Shown piece by piece: positions 8,283 to 17,284 of a DNA stretch of 64,000 bases. A program made the translations under genes and the position numbers. Origin of the DNA: Robertkochia flava (GTDB lineage: Bacteria > Bacteroidota > Bacteroidia > Flavobacteriales > Flavobacteriaceae); NCBI RefSeq assembly GCF_020166515.1, contig NZ_JAINZT010000006.1, positions 372,001 through 436,000 of the forward strand, given 5' to 3'. The notes beneath the pieces were generated by a model that saw nothing but the letters and a program-made list of their open reading frames with translations, was not told the DNA's origin and did not search any database. Within the stretch, counting starts at the first letter, position 1, and every line of letters begins with the position of its first letter.

Positions 8283-9977
8283 ATGGAAGGTAACACAGCA
8301 CGTATATGGTGGAAAGAAAGTGTGGTATATCAGATCTATCCAAGGAGTTTTAATGACAGTAACGGCGATGGTATAGGAGACATCCGGGGAATCACCGATA
8401 AACTCGACTACCTGAAAAGCCTTGGAGTAGATGTGCTCTGGCTTAACCCGGTTTACGAATCTCCCAATGATGACAACGGATATGACATCAGTGATTACCG
8501 CGCCATCATGAGTGAGTTTGGGAGTATGGATGATTTTGACGCACTTCTGGAAGGGATTCATCAAAGGGATATGCGCCTGATAATGGACCTGGTAGTGAAT
8601 CACAGCAGTGATGAACACCGTTGGTTTAAAGCGTCAAGGAAATCACGCACCAATCCTTTTCGGGATTATTACCACTGGTGGCCTGCAGAAAAAGGTGTTC
8701 CTCCAAAACGGTGGAGTTACTTTGACCAGGAGGACAACGCCTGGCAGTACGATGAAACCACCAACGCATATTACCTGCACTACTTTTCAGTCAAACAACC
8801 TGACCTTAAATGGGAAAACCCAAAGGTCAGGCAGGAGATCTATGAGATGATGCGTTTCTGGTTCGATAAGGGAATAGACGGATTCAGGATGGATGTGATC
8901 CCATTTATTTCCAAAGACACGTCCTACCCGGAACTTCCGGCATCGTATGATGGTGACTTTATCGCGTATTACGCCAACGGCCCCAGGCTTCATGAGTTCC
9001 TGCAGGAGATGAACGCGCAGGTCTTAAGCCAGTACGATGTTATGACCGTGGGAGAAGCCCCGGGGGTAACCCTGGATCAGGCCCTGGATTTTGTTGCCGA
9101 AGACCGAAAGGAACTGAACATGTTCTTTCATTTTGACCTCCTGGCCCTGGACCGGGAACCGGGGGAAGTCTTTAAAATGCGAAAAGATCCCTGGAAGCTC
9201 ACCGAATTCAAAGCCATTCATTCCAAATGGGATCAGGTTTTTGAAGAAAAAGGGTGGGGTAGTATTTTTCTATGTAACCACGATTTCCCCAGAAGTGTAA
9301 GCCGGTGGGGGAACGATACCCCTGCATACTGGAGAAACAGCGCCACCATGCTGCATACCTTTTGTTTGAGCATGCGGGGTACCCCTTTCTTTTACCAGGG
9401 GGAAGAGATCGGTATGACCAATATAAGGTTTGATTCGATAGAAGATTACAGGGATATAAATACCCTGAATGCATATCATAAGGCCGCTCATAATTGTGAC
9501 GACCTTCAGGCCTTCCTTGAAAATGAAAAGGATGCCAGCCGGGATAATTCCAGAACGCCAATGCAATGGAATTCCGGTGAAAATGCAGGGTTCACACAAG
9601 GAGATCCATGGATCAAGGTGAATCCCAACTACAGGACGGGAATTAATGTTGCCGACCAGGAAAAAGATCCGGATTCTGTATTGAACTACTTTAAAAAAAT
9701 GATCAGGATCCGTAAAGAGCATCCGGAACTTATCTACGGAGCATACCAGCTCCTCGACGAGGATAACCAAAAGGTGTACGCCTATACCCGGAAGGGAAAG
9801 GAAAAAACCTTCCTGGTTTTACTAAGTTTCACAGAAGAAGCTGCAGAATTCTCTTTAAAGGATATTCCAAAAGTTAAGGGACAGCTCGTTATTAGCAATG
9901 ACCATGCTCCTTCCCAACTCCCGGAAGACCGGATCGTCCTTTCTCCCTACCAGGCGGCCATCTATGCCCTTTCATGA
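8283..9977 (+). CDS. Alpha-glucosidase, glycoside hydrolase family 13
   Basis: 564 residues from the ATG at 8283; a TTG nine bases upstream would add three residues but is less likely. Oligo-1,6-glucosidase/alpha-glucosidase type: the N-terminal VVYQIYPRSFNDSNGDGIGD, region I MDLVVNHSSDEH, nucleophile D204 in GFRMDVIPF, acid/base E258 in MTVGEAPG, and transition-state D334 in LCNHDFPRS. No signal peptide is visible, so it should act in the cytosol on imported malto- or isomalto-oligosaccharides, releasing glucose. The upstream reductase is 26 bases away. No SusC/SusD or amylase genes adjoin it. Confidence 0.93.
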   Translation: MEGNTARIWWKESVVYQIYPRSFNDSNGDGIGDIRGITDKLDYLKSLGVDVLWLNPVYESPNDDNGYDISDYRAIMSEFGSMDDFDALLEGIHQRDMRLIMDLVVNHSSDEHRWFKASRKSRTNPFRDYYHWWPAEKGVPPKRWSYFDQEDNAWQYDETTNAYYLHYFSVKQPDLKWENPKVRQEIYEMMRFWFDKGIDGFRMDVIPFISKDTSYPELPASYDGDFIAYYANGPRLHEFLQEMNAQVLSQYDVMTVGEAPGVTLDQALDFVAEDRKELNMFFHFDLLALDREPGEVFKMRKDPWKLTEFKAIHSKWDQVFEEKGWGSIFLCNHDFPRSVSRWGNDTPAYWRNSATMLHTFCLSMRGTPFFYQGEEIGMTNIRFDSIEDYRDINTLNAYHKAAHNCDDLQAFLENEKDASRDNSRTPMQWNSGENAGFTQGDPWIKVNPNYRTGINVADQEKDPDSVLNYFKKMIRIRKEHPELIYGAYQLLDEDNQKVYAYTRKGKEKTFLVLLSFTEEAAEFSLKDIPKVKGQLVISNDHAPSQLPEDRIVLSPYQAAIYALS

Positions 9978-10616
9978 TTGGAACCAAGGGATTTCCATGT
10001 ACCCTTTTCCAGCGGAACATGGCAATGCCTGACCTTTGGCACATCAATGGTTTTACAGGTTGATTTTCAGACACATTCCGGGTTTCAGGAACGCTGTATT
10101 CCCGAAATTCTCTGATCTTCTAATGATAAGAAGTACTACGGGTTCGTTCCGAATACATGAGACTCCACTGCCCTCCACACATAGTAATGAAAAACAGAGC
10201 CGGCGCTCACCAGAAACAGAAATACAACAATGTTGATCGGTGCAAAAAAGTCGAGATCGTTTTTTAGGAAAAGATACAGTACGCACACAAGAGGTACCAT
10301 AACAGACTCAAGAATTTTAGGCTTCATAGGTTAAATCTTTGGTTTTCAGGGCATCCTTATTATTAAACCTGAAAGGGGCTATTCACTCAGGCCTAAAAGG
10401 ATTAAATTATTTTGCTATTAGGTAACCTCAATATTAGGTCAAATCTTCTAGTTTTCAAAAAAATACTTCATTACTTTCGATTTAAATACTAAAATTCTTG
10501 TTATAATTACCGAAAATCATTGTACAGATTATCTATATAACCTTACATGATCTATTTTTATTTCGTGAATTTTCTACAGATCGCCCATCGTTTTAAAATA
10601 ATATCCCCGGTAAAAA
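9978..10616. other. 639-base intergenic region
   Basis: Mostly AT-rich. It holds one plausible small minus-strand membrane ORF (10136-10327). Upstream of the next plus-strand gene, the octamer TATTAGGT occurs twice, at 10416-10423 and 10432-10439, 16 bases apart, which could be a tandem binding site. No RNA gene or clear terminator was found after the glucosidase. Confidence 0.5.
10136..10327 (-). CDS. Possible small membrane protein, unknown
   Basis: 63 residues from ATG at 10327. It starts MKPKILES and then has two hydrophobic stretches (VMVPLVCVLYLFL, about 9-21, and INIVVFLFLVSAGSVF, about 30-45) separated by a short polar loop (KNDLDFFAP). Basic residues lie at the N-terminus and the tail is polar. 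This composition is what a two-pass inner membrane peptide would show and is unlike the random ORFs nearby. No family recognised, no clear promoter, and the region otherwise lacks genes, so it may still be a chance ORF. Confidence 0.4.
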   Translation of the reverse strand: MKPKILESVMVPLVCVLYLFLKNDLDFFAPINIVVFLFLVSAGSVFHYYVWRAVESHVFGTNP

Positions 10617-11330
10617 ATGGAAACGCAATCTTCAAATAATCAAACCCGTCCGGTAAAGGAACACAAAGGGAATCCCTGGACTGCCTTTCTGCCCGTCTAT
10701 GGCCTTGTGGTAATACTGGATATTATGGTATTGAGCAGTGAAGGCCTTTTATCCCTGAGGGAAATATCCAAGCCACTCATATTAGGATCTCTTATTGCAT
10801 TCTTCATCTGGCAATACTTCCCGGTAAAGAAACGAAGGGAACGTACCTTTCTTCTCGGGCTTATTTTTTCCTTTTTGGGAGATGGATTTTTGAATTATGA
10901 GGGCTGGTTTCTCCCCGGACTGATTTCGTTTTTTATGGCCCATGTTTGCTATATTCTTACCTTCTACTGCAAAAAAGGCTCAAAGAATGTATGGCATCCC
11001 TTTTTTCTCCCGGGAATCCTCATTTGGTCCGGAATTGTTTTCCGGATGATCTATGAAGATTTGAAAGAGCTCAAACCCTATGTCATCCTCTATATGGCTG
11101 TACTCGTTTTTATGGCGCTTAGCATGCTCACAAGAAAAGGAAAGGTTTCTTCCCGGACCTATTACACCGGATTATCAGGAGGAATTTTCTTTGTTTTGTC
11201 CGATTCTGTTCTGGCGATAAATAAGTTCGCTTTTACCACCTTTCTCGCTCCCCAGGTAATCATGTTCACCTATGCCCTGGCTCAGTTATTACTGGTTCGC
11301 AGTTTCTGGACAGAACAGGTCTCCGGGTAG
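10617..11330 (+). CDS. YhhN family membrane protein (lysoplasmalogenase-like)
   Basis: 237 residues with about eight membrane segments. Conserved YhhN positions are present: KPLILG at about 52, SFLGDGFLNY (about 84-93), AHVCYILTFY (about 107-116), FFVLSDSVLAINKF (about 190-203) and a final YALAQLLLVRS. The acidic residues in LGD and LSD and the histidine are those thought to form the active site of vertebrate TMEM86 lysoplasmalogenases, which hydrolyse the vinyl ether of lysoplasmalogen; the bacterial substrate is unsettled. The cytosolic N-terminus is polar. A divergent paralog follows after 157 bases and a third member lies at 55850-56524. Confidence 0.85.
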   Translation: METQSSNNQTRPVKEHKGNPWTAFLPVYGLVVILDIMVLSSEGLLSLREISKPLILGSLIAFFIWQYFPVKKRRERTFLLGLIFSFLGDGFLNYEGWFLPGLISFFMAHVCYILTFYCKKGSKNVWHPFFLPGILIWSGIVFRMIYEDLKELKPYVILYMAVLVFMALSMLTRKGKVSSRTYYTGLSGGIFFVLSDSVLAINKFAFTTFLAPQVIMFTYALAQLLLVRSFWTEQVSG

Positions 11331-11399
11331 CTCATATAAAATTATGTAAGTACTTCCTGCAGTTTGAATTCAGAAAAATTGTTAGTCAATTATCAAAAA

Positions 11400-11426
11400 A
11401 ATTCTAAATTATTCTAATTTAGAATT
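11400..11426. repeat. Perfect 12-bp inverted repeat
   Basis: AATTCTAAATTA (11400-11411), spacer TTC, then TAATTTAGAATT (11415-11426). It ends eight bases before the -33 box of the next promoter. No T-run follows on the plus strand, so it is not an obvious terminator for the upstream gene; six T follow on the minus strand, but no gene runs that way. An operator for a dimeric regulator is the alternative. Confidence 0.75.
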
Positions 11427-11433
11427 ATTCAAC

Positions 11434-11464
11434 TTGCTTATATACAGACTTTTACATACTTTAG
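11434..11464 (+). promoter_or_regulatory. Candidate promoter for the second YhhN-type gene
   Basis: TTG (11434-11436), a 20-base spacer and TACTTTAG (11457-11464), one mismatch to TAnnTTTG. It lies 23 bases upstream of the ATG. Confidence 0.45.
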
Positions 11465-11487
11465 AAGAAAATCGCTATTGATCAACT

Positions 11488-12255
11488 ATGATGAGTTCCC
11501 TGACCTTCTACATCATTTACTTCGGTTTATTGATATCGGACCTCATTCTCATTATTTCACATCCTGAAGGGTTCTGGAGGCCCTTCTTTGAACCCTTAAT
11601 GATTCTTCTGCTTTTATTTCACTTCCGACAAAACCACAAAGAAGATAATACCTGCAATCCCAAACAGGTTCAGATCGCTTTGGTTTCCATAATTCTCGGA
11701 GGTCTTTTTCTGATGAATTCCCTTCCCGTATATAGTTTTCTAGCGGGTTTTTGCTTCTTTCTGCTGGCCAATATTCTCTATACAATCCTTTTTTATCGCT
11801 GTGCAGATCTCAGAGTTAAAAGAGCCATTCCCTTCATTGTAATAGCTTCTGTGCTTTCTATGATCTTGCTTTATGTTTTTTATGAACACTTAGGCGATTA
11901 TTTTATTCCTGCATCCTTCTACATTTTTGTCTTGCTGAATTGCATGCAGGCCGCATTTCTGCGCTATAAGGTGGTGAACGACAACAGTTTCTACCTGACC
12001 TTTATCGGGATGGTCCTGTTTTTCATCTCCCAGGTTGCTGCTGCCTTCTATCATTTTATCGACCATAGCACTGCTTTAAAATTTATTGTAATCATCAGCT
12101 TTTTCCTTTCCCAGTTCCTTATTGTCAAGGGGGTGCTGATTAATACCAGGGAACCGGAAGATATTCCCGGGATGCCTGCAATTCCAAAATCTCCCCTTTC
12201 CCCGGAAAATTCGATGAAGACAAAACCACAGGCCGGAGATTCCAGGCTGGGCTAA
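11488..12255 (+). CDS. Divergent YhhN-like integral membrane protein
   Basis: 255 residues, about eight membrane segments, ending in a polar proline-rich tail (about 225-255). The segments FLAGFCFFLLANILYTILFY and LFFISQVAAAFYHF align by pattern with the AHxxYIxxF and LFxLSDxxLA motifs of the YhhN gene just upstream, but the histidine is replaced by N and the acidic residue of the SD motif by Q. The LGD motif is not found. This looks like a diverged duplicate that has lost the presumed catalytic residues, so it may bind rather than hydrolyse lipids. The family link is inferred from spacing and topology; a general unknown membrane protein is the alternative. Confidence 0.6.
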   Translation: MMSSLTFYIIYFGLLISDLILIISHPEGFWRPFFEPLMILLLLFHFRQNHKEDNTCNPKQVQIALVSIILGGLFLMNSLPVYSFLAGFCFFLLANILYTILFYRCADLRVKRAIPFIVIASVLSMILLYVFYEHLGDYFIPASFYIFVLLNCMQAAFLRYKVVNDNSFYLTFIGMVLFFISQVAAAFYHFIDHSTALKFIVIISFFLSQFLIVKGVLINTREPEDIPGMPAIPKSPLSPENSMKTKPQAGDSRLG

Positions 12256-12439
12256 ACCGCATTCAAGTTTCCCGTCTAATTGTTTTGAGGGTGGCAACCC
12301 ATGGATGTATTCCGAATTGTTATCCCTTATGAAACCAAATTCGAATTTCAGATTACCATTATCAAAAACATTTTGGTCAGCACGTGTAACATTTTACTAT
12401 TTTAGACTACTTACAGGAAACCATCAACCCAACTTATTT

Positions 12440-12934
12440 GTGAAAAGTGAGCTTGAACATCAATTTGTGCAACAACTGGAGAAAAACCAGAACATTGTTC
12501 ACAAAATTTGCAGGATTTACACCCATGATGAGCACTCACATAAGGATCTTTTTCAGGAGATCACCATACAACTTTGGAAAGCTTACCCGAAGTTTCGGGG
12601 AGATGCCAAGTTTAGCACTTGGATGTACCGGGTAGCCCTTAATACTGCCATCACCCTGTACAGAAAGAAAAAAAGAGGACCACATACCACCGACATAGAT
12701 CCCATCGCCTATCGTATTAAGGCAGACCACTATGACGATACTGAAGAATTGCAATTGAAACTGATCTATGAAGCCATAAAACAATTGAACGATATCGAAA
12801 AAGCCCTGGTATTTCTTTATCTGGAAGATAAAAACTACGCTGAAATCTCAGACACCCTGGGAATTTCAGAGGTAAATGCAAGAGTGAAAATGAACAGAAT
12901 CAAAACAAAATTAAGAGCAATACTGAATCCCTGA
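12440..12934 (+). CDS. RNA polymerase sigma factor, sigma-70 family (ECF type)
   Basis: 164 residues from the GTG at 12440; an in-frame ATG at 12305 would add 45 residues (209 total). The GTG is preferred because flavobacterial relatives begin close to this point and because a promoter-like TATTTTAG lies between the two candidates. Region 2 is DLFQEITIQLWKAYPKFRG with STWMYRVALNTAI, and region 4 is the helix-turn-helix YAEISDTLGISEVNARVKMNRIKTKLR (about 135-160). It would redirect RNA polymerase to a small set of promoters. The next gene starts one base after its stop and encodes a membrane protein that may act as its anti-sigma partner. Confidence 0.88.
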   Translation: MKSELEHQFVQQLEKNQNIVHKICRIYTHDEHSHKDLFQEITIQLWKAYPKFRGDAKFSTWMYRVALNTAITLYRKKKRGPHTTDIDPIAYRIKADHYDDTEELQLKLIYEAIKQLNDIEKALVFLYLEDKNYAEISDTLGISEVNARVKMNRIKTKLRAILNP

Positions 12935-12935
12935 T

Positions 12936-13550
12936 ATGGATGAACTTGATATTTTAAAAAAACAATGGAAGAAGGAAGAAGAAACGCTTCCCCGGTTAAA
13001 GTCTGAGGATATCTACCAGATGATCCTTAAGCGCTCCTCCTCTGCCGTGAAATGGATCCTGATTATAAGCATCCTTGAACTGGCTATCGGAATTATTCTT
13101 CCCTTTCTATGGCACCCCTCCTTTGAGAAACAGGTGCCTCAGTCGGAATTGACAGAATGGATATCCTGGCTCGTTTTACCGGTAGGCATTTATTTCATTT
13201 ACCGGTTTTTCATGAACTACAAAAGGGTGAACTCCACCTCTTCGGTGAAAGACCTGTTAAGCAACATTATGAGATCCCGAAAAACGGTTCGGTTGTATAT
13301 CATCGTTAATCTTGTGATTGCAGGAGTACTTACCATGGTCATGATGATCAGTTCCCTGGTCGACCTAAAGGGAGGATGGGAAAACTTTCAGGCAACGGCC
13401 ACCCTTCCCGAATATCTTATTCTTTTTGGTATCAGTTTAGGGATCACGGTTTTTATGATCGGCATTATATTACTGATCTACTTCCTGCTGTACGGGCTGC
13501 TCATGCGCAGACTGAATAAAAATTATAAGGATCTGAAAAAGATAGAGTAA
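12936..13550 (+). CDS. Membrane protein paired with the sigma factor (possible anti-sigma factor)
   Basis: 204 residues. The first 35 are charged and cytosolic (MDELDILKKQWKKEEETLPR), followed by four membrane segments at about 39-58, 75-92, 120-140 and 155-190. No zinc-binding HxxxCxxC motif of ZAS anti-sigma factors is present. It starts one base after the sigma-factor stop, so the two are translated together, and the soluble N-terminus in front of membrane segments is the layout expected of a sigma-sequestering membrane protein. That role is inference from position and shape alone. A strong bidirectional terminator follows immediately. Confidence 0.7.
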   Translation: MDELDILKKQWKKEEETLPRLKSEDIYQMILKRSSSAVKWILIISILELAIGIILPFLWHPSFEKQVPQSELTEWISWLVLPVGIYFIYRFFMNYKRVNSTSSVKDLLSNIMRSRKTVRLYIIVNLVIAGVLTMVMMISSLVDLKGGWENFQATATLPEYLILFGISLGITVFMIGIILLIYFLLYGLLMRRLNKNYKDLKKIE

Positions 13551-13551
13551 T

Positions 13552-13585
13552 AAAAAAAGGGCTTTCAAATGAAAGCCCTTTTTTT
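13552..13585. terminator. Bidirectional intrinsic terminator
   Basis: Fifteen-base arms (13552-13566 and 13571-13585) with core GGGCTTTC, loop AAAT and GAAAGCCC, flanked by seven A and seven T. It ends the sigma-factor operon on the plus strand and the S9 peptidase gene on the minus strand. Confidence 0.92.
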
Positions 13586-13599
13586 GGTGTTTACGTATT

Positions 13600-16392
13600 T
13601 TAGTACGCCTTGTTTACTCCCTTTTCTACAGCCGGGCGGCCGCGTTCCATCCATTGAGGAGCGTCCTTCCCCTTCAGGTAATGATCAAAGAATTGCATCA
13701 TACGAATAGAGAGGTCTTTTCTGTTTCCCCAGGCACTTCCACTAAGATTATGTGGCATGCCGTTATAGTTAAGCATCCAGACAGGTTTATCCAGTCGCCT
13801 CAGCGCCACAAAAAATTCGATACCCTGGTACCATGGCACTGCTCCATCATCATCGTTGTGCATCATCATCAGGGGCGTCTCCACCTTGTCGGCATAGAAC
13901 AGAGGTGAGTTTTTGATATAGAGGTCCATATCATCCCAAAGCGTAACACCCAGCCTGCTTTGGGTACGCTCATACTGAAACATACGACTCATACCTGAAC
14001 CCCATCGGATACCTCCATAAGCCGAGGTCATATTGCTCACCGGAGCACCAGCCATTGCAGCTGCAAACCTGTTGGTTTGGGTGATCAGGTAAGCCGTTTG
14101 GTACCCTCCCCAGCTTTGTCCCTGCAATGCCACCTTATCTGAATCGATGAAGGGATTATTGGCCACCATGGCCTCTACCCCACTCACGATACAATCATAA
14201 GCACTTTGTCCCGGGTACCCGTCACGGTAAACGATATCCGGTACAAATACCACATAGTCATTGCTTACATAAAATGCTTTATTAATGGTGGAGCGGCTTG
14301 GGGTGGGATGAACAAAATTATGGATACGGTCTGAGGAACGTTCATAAAAATAGGTCACCATAGGGTAACGTGCAGATGCATCAAGACCTTCAGGCACATA
14401 CAATATTCCCTGTAATTTGGTGCCATCATACCCCTCCCAGGCTACTAATCGGGTCTCTCCCCATTTATAATCCAGCATCTGCCTTCCCGCATCACTTACC
14501 TTAACGGGGTTTTTCAGATCAGTGGCACTTACCATCAGATCAGGAAAGGTTGTAAAGCTTTCCAGGGTAAATACAAGCCTGTTTGCATCTTTGGCTTTGG
14601 CAATAAACTCCGGTTGATGATCGCCCATAAGCATCAGTTCCGGCGCTTTGGCACGATTAAATCGGGTAAGGGCAAATCCCTGCTTCTTATTTTCTTCATT
14701 TAATACGGTAAGCATCACCTCCTTCCGGAGATCAATATAATCCTCATCGCTGTCCATCTCCTGGTATCGGTAAATAGTTTTTGTAGCCCTGCCATTTTCC
14801 GTAAGATTTACCGGCTTTTTTTTGCCTGAGGGATCAAGCCTCCAGATATCAAACCGGTCATAAACAAATACATATTCATCATTTCTACTCCACCCTGCAA
14901 TTCCATAAGGCCGGGGCTCAGATGGGGTATCATGTAATTCATCGTAAAAGACCACATCGAGGTCCCTGGTCAGCGGTTCGCGTTTTCCGGAAGCAATTTC
15001 GATCCCGTAATAAATACTGTCTGTTCTGTCAAACACGATCGCATACCGCTCATCAGGACCAATTTCTACCTCCTGCTGTGCTTCGGCAAGAAGCGTACGC
15101 TCACCCGATTCGGTATCCACCATGTAGTAATCACTGATCCAAAGTCCGCTCCAGGACCTGGCTCTTTCATAGGGTTCATTATCTGTTCCAATGGCGAAAC
15201 GTGCGTCTCGGTGATTCAACACGCGAATTTCAGGAAGGGTACTGTCTGCCAGTTGTAGCGCCGTTTTTTGTTCGGTATGATACACGGCCCTGAAGGTGCG
15301 TTTACCATCTTTGGTTTTATTGAGCAACTGCATTGGCTGAAGCTGCTTATCGGTCCATGCCCAGATATCAAGCTTGGCCCGCTCCCTGCTTAAAAGGGTA
15401 TCCCTGACCGTTTCACTTTCCGGGTAGGCGGTTCCAAAGAATAGTTTTTTTCCGTTTTCAGAAAAAAATGGATTGGCATTTTTGCTGATGGCCCATCCTT
15501 CAGGGAGATTCCTGATCTGATCTGCAGGTACCTCATTGATCGCTGTGGCCGTTCCCGTAAACAGGGCATACGATTTTACCTTGGTAGTATCTGAAGTATA
15601 TAAAAAAGCCAGTTGGGCTCCTGCTTCATCCAGACTGATCCCTTTAACTTCACCCATTCTGGAAAATACGGTGTCTGCCGACATGGCTTCGGGCTTAAAT
15701 GTAAGCAGGTGAGATTGTACGCCTGCACTGTCCTTTACCTCGCTTCTCATGAGAAGAACATCAGCCTTTTTCGCCCAGTGGTATTCTTTAATCCCGGAAA
15801 AGGCTAGACTATCTCCTTTAAGCGGATTTAAGGCTAAAAGCAAGGTGTCTTTTTTAACTTCCTTTAAGGCATCGCCGGAATCCAGGCTGTCTTTAAGTGC
15901 CAAAGCACTATTGCCCTGCTCTGATGCCGTATTTACCAGGGTCTTATACGCCAACCAGCTGCTCCCCTTTTCCGGCATACTGTACCCGTGATTGGAAGGA
16001 AATTTTATTAAGCGTCCTGTTTCCAGGATGTAGATTCCCAGGGAATCTTCCTGTCGCTTTTTCCTGTCGACTTCCCCGGTTTCCTCTGTTCTTCTAAGGG
16101 CGATCTGGGGTTGTATACTAAAGGCAATATAGCTGCCATCCCCGCTGAACCGAACTTTAGTACCTCTGGGTATGGTATCTGTTCTCCCGTTTTGCAGATC
16201 TTTAATGATAAGACTGTTATCGCCCATCCCTGGCTGCAACTCGTAACTCAGGTAACGCCCGTTTGGTGCGAGCTTCGCACCTTCAATGGTCTTCCATTGA
16301 TCAAAATCTGCCGGGGTCAGGCTCCTTTTTTGCCCATACAGCCCCACTCCTGAAAGGAGAAGTCCTAACAGGAATACATACGTGTTTTTCAT
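13600..16392 (-). CDS. S9 family serine peptidase (prolyl oligopeptidase/dipeptidyl peptidase type)
   Basis: 930 residues. A signal peptide (MKNTYVFLLGLLLSGVGLYGQ) points to the periplasm or outer membrane. About 600 residues of WD-like beta-propeller sequence precede an alpha/beta hydrolase domain. The catalytic triad is readable: S760 in GQSWGGYQ, an aspartate in HNDDDGAVPW (847-849) and H881 in GMPHNLSG. Such enzymes cut short peptides, usually after proline or from the N-terminus, and fit a peptide-scavenging lifestyle. It is a single-gene unit between two terminatorless short gaps upstream and the bidirectional terminator downstream. Confidence 0.93.
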   Translation of the reverse strand: MKNTYVFLLGLLLSGVGLYGQKRSLTPADFDQWKTIEGAKLAPNGRYLSYELQPGMGDNSLIIKDLQNGRTDTIPRGTKVRFSGDGSYIAFSIQPQIALRRTEETGEVDRKKRQEDSLGIYILETGRLIKFPSNHGYSMPEKGSSWLAYKTLVNTASEQGNSALALKDSLDSGDALKEVKKDTLLLALNPLKGDSLAFSGIKEYHWAKKADVLLMRSEVKDSAGVQSHLLTFKPEAMSADTVFSRMGEVKGISLDEAGAQLAFLYTSDTTKVKSYALFTGTATAINEVPADQIRNLPEGWAISKNANPFFSENGKKLFFGTAYPESETVRDTLLSRERAKLDIWAWTDKQLQPMQLLNKTKDGKRTFRAVYHTEQKTALQLADSTLPEIRVLNHRDARFAIGTDNEPYERARSWSGLWISDYYMVDTESGERTLLAEAQQEVEIGPDERYAIVFDRTDSIYYGIEIASGKREPLTRDLDVVFYDELHDTPSEPRPYGIAGWSRNDEYVFVYDRFDIWRLDPSGKKKPVNLTENGRATKTIYRYQEMDSDEDYIDLRKEVMLTVLNEENKKQGFALTRFNRAKAPELMLMGDHQPEFIAKAKDANRLVFTLESFTTFPDLMVSATDLKNPVKVSDAGRQMLDYKWGETRLVAWEGYDGTKLQGILYVPEGLDASARYPMVTYFYERSSDRIHNFVHPTPSRSTINKAFYVSNDYVVFVPDIVYRDGYPGQSAYDCIVSGVEAMVANNPFIDSDKVALQGQSWGGYQTAYLITQTNRFAAAMAGAPVSNMTSAYGGIRWGSGMSRMFQYERTQSRLGVTLWDDMDLYIKNSPLFYADKVETPLMMMHNDDDGAVPWYQGIEFFVALRRLDKPVWMLNYNGMPHNLSGSAWGNRKDLSIRMMQFFDHYLKGKDAPQWMERGRPAVEKGVNKAY

Positions 16393-16423
16393 ATAAAGTA
16401 AGATTGGTTAAAAAGATTCGAAA

Positions 16424-17236
16424 TTATCTGGGACGGTTAGACCACCGCCGGGCCTCATTAAGCTCCTCCATCTCGGTGAGTGCTTCCTCCGGAATTACCT
16501 TCAGAAAAGATGGATGTTGCTCGATAGCGTATTCTATTTTCTCCACGATCTCATCCACAGTTTCATTATCATAATCGATATGCAGGGGCTCCTTGATGAC
16601 CATGGATTGAAGAATGCCCTTTTTTTTGATCCTCAGTCCTTTTTTATCAAAAGACCTTCTGAATCCATCGATCACGATAGGCACAACTATCGGCTTATAT
16701 TCTTTAATAATATGTGCCGTACCTTTTCGTATCGGCTTCCAGGGTTTTGTAGTTCCCTGCGGAAAAGTGATCACCCATCCGTCTTCCAGGGCTATCCCGA
16801 TATTTTCGGTATCGTGAGGGTTCACTTCCCGTTTGATATCCTTTCCTTTTTCTCTCCAGGTTCTTTCCACCGAAATCGCTCCTGCATAGGCCATAACCTT
16901 GGGAAGGAAGCCACTATGCATGGTTTCCCTGGCAGCGATATAGTAAATATTAAGCTTCGGACGTCGGAGATATCCAACATTCCTTATACTGTCTACACGC
17001 CCATTAAGACTGGCGTTGAATACGTGAAACATAGCCACCACATCGGCGAAATAGGTCTGGTGATTAGAGACGAAAAGCACGCCCCTGTCGGGTAGGGTAT
17101 TAATGAGTTCTGAACCTTCTATCTGGAGTTCGTTAAATCCGCGATAACGTCTGTGGGTCATCAATCCTGCGACCTGGATCAACCATTTTTTTATGAGTAG
17201 GATGTGCCCAAAAGGATTCTTTTTCAAAAGCGGCAT
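16424..17236 (-). CDS. 1-acyl-sn-glycerol-3-phosphate acyltransferase family (PlsC-like)
   Basis: 270 residues, lysophospholipid acyltransferase domain from about residue 35. The catalytic box reads VSNHQTYFADV, with H59 and D65 separated by five residues rather than the usual four, and the substrate box reads FPQGTTKPW in place of FPEGTR. Both changes should weaken a plain PlsC call, though the fold and order of motifs are clear. The likely reaction is transfer of an acyl group to a lysophospholipid or related acceptor at the inner membrane. A perfect -7 box TAATTTTG lies on this strand at 17264-17271, about 30 bases before the ATG. Confidence 0.8.
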   Translation of the reverse strand: MPLLKKNPFGHILLIKKWLIQVAGLMTHRRYRGFNELQIEGSELINTLPDRGVLFVSNHQTYFADVVAMFHVFNASLNGRVDSIRNVGYLRRPKLNIYYIAARETMHSGFLPKVMAYAGAISVERTWREKGKDIKREVNPHDTENIGIALEDGWVITFPQGTTKPWKPIRKGTAHIIKEYKPIVVPIVIDGFRRSFDKKGLRIKKKGILQSMVIKEPLHIDYDNETVDEIVEKIEYAIEQHPSFLKVIPEEALTEMEELNEARRWSNRPR

Positions 17237-17284
17237 TTACGGTGGGTTATTTTGATGAATTAACAAAATTACAAAATCTGCTCA

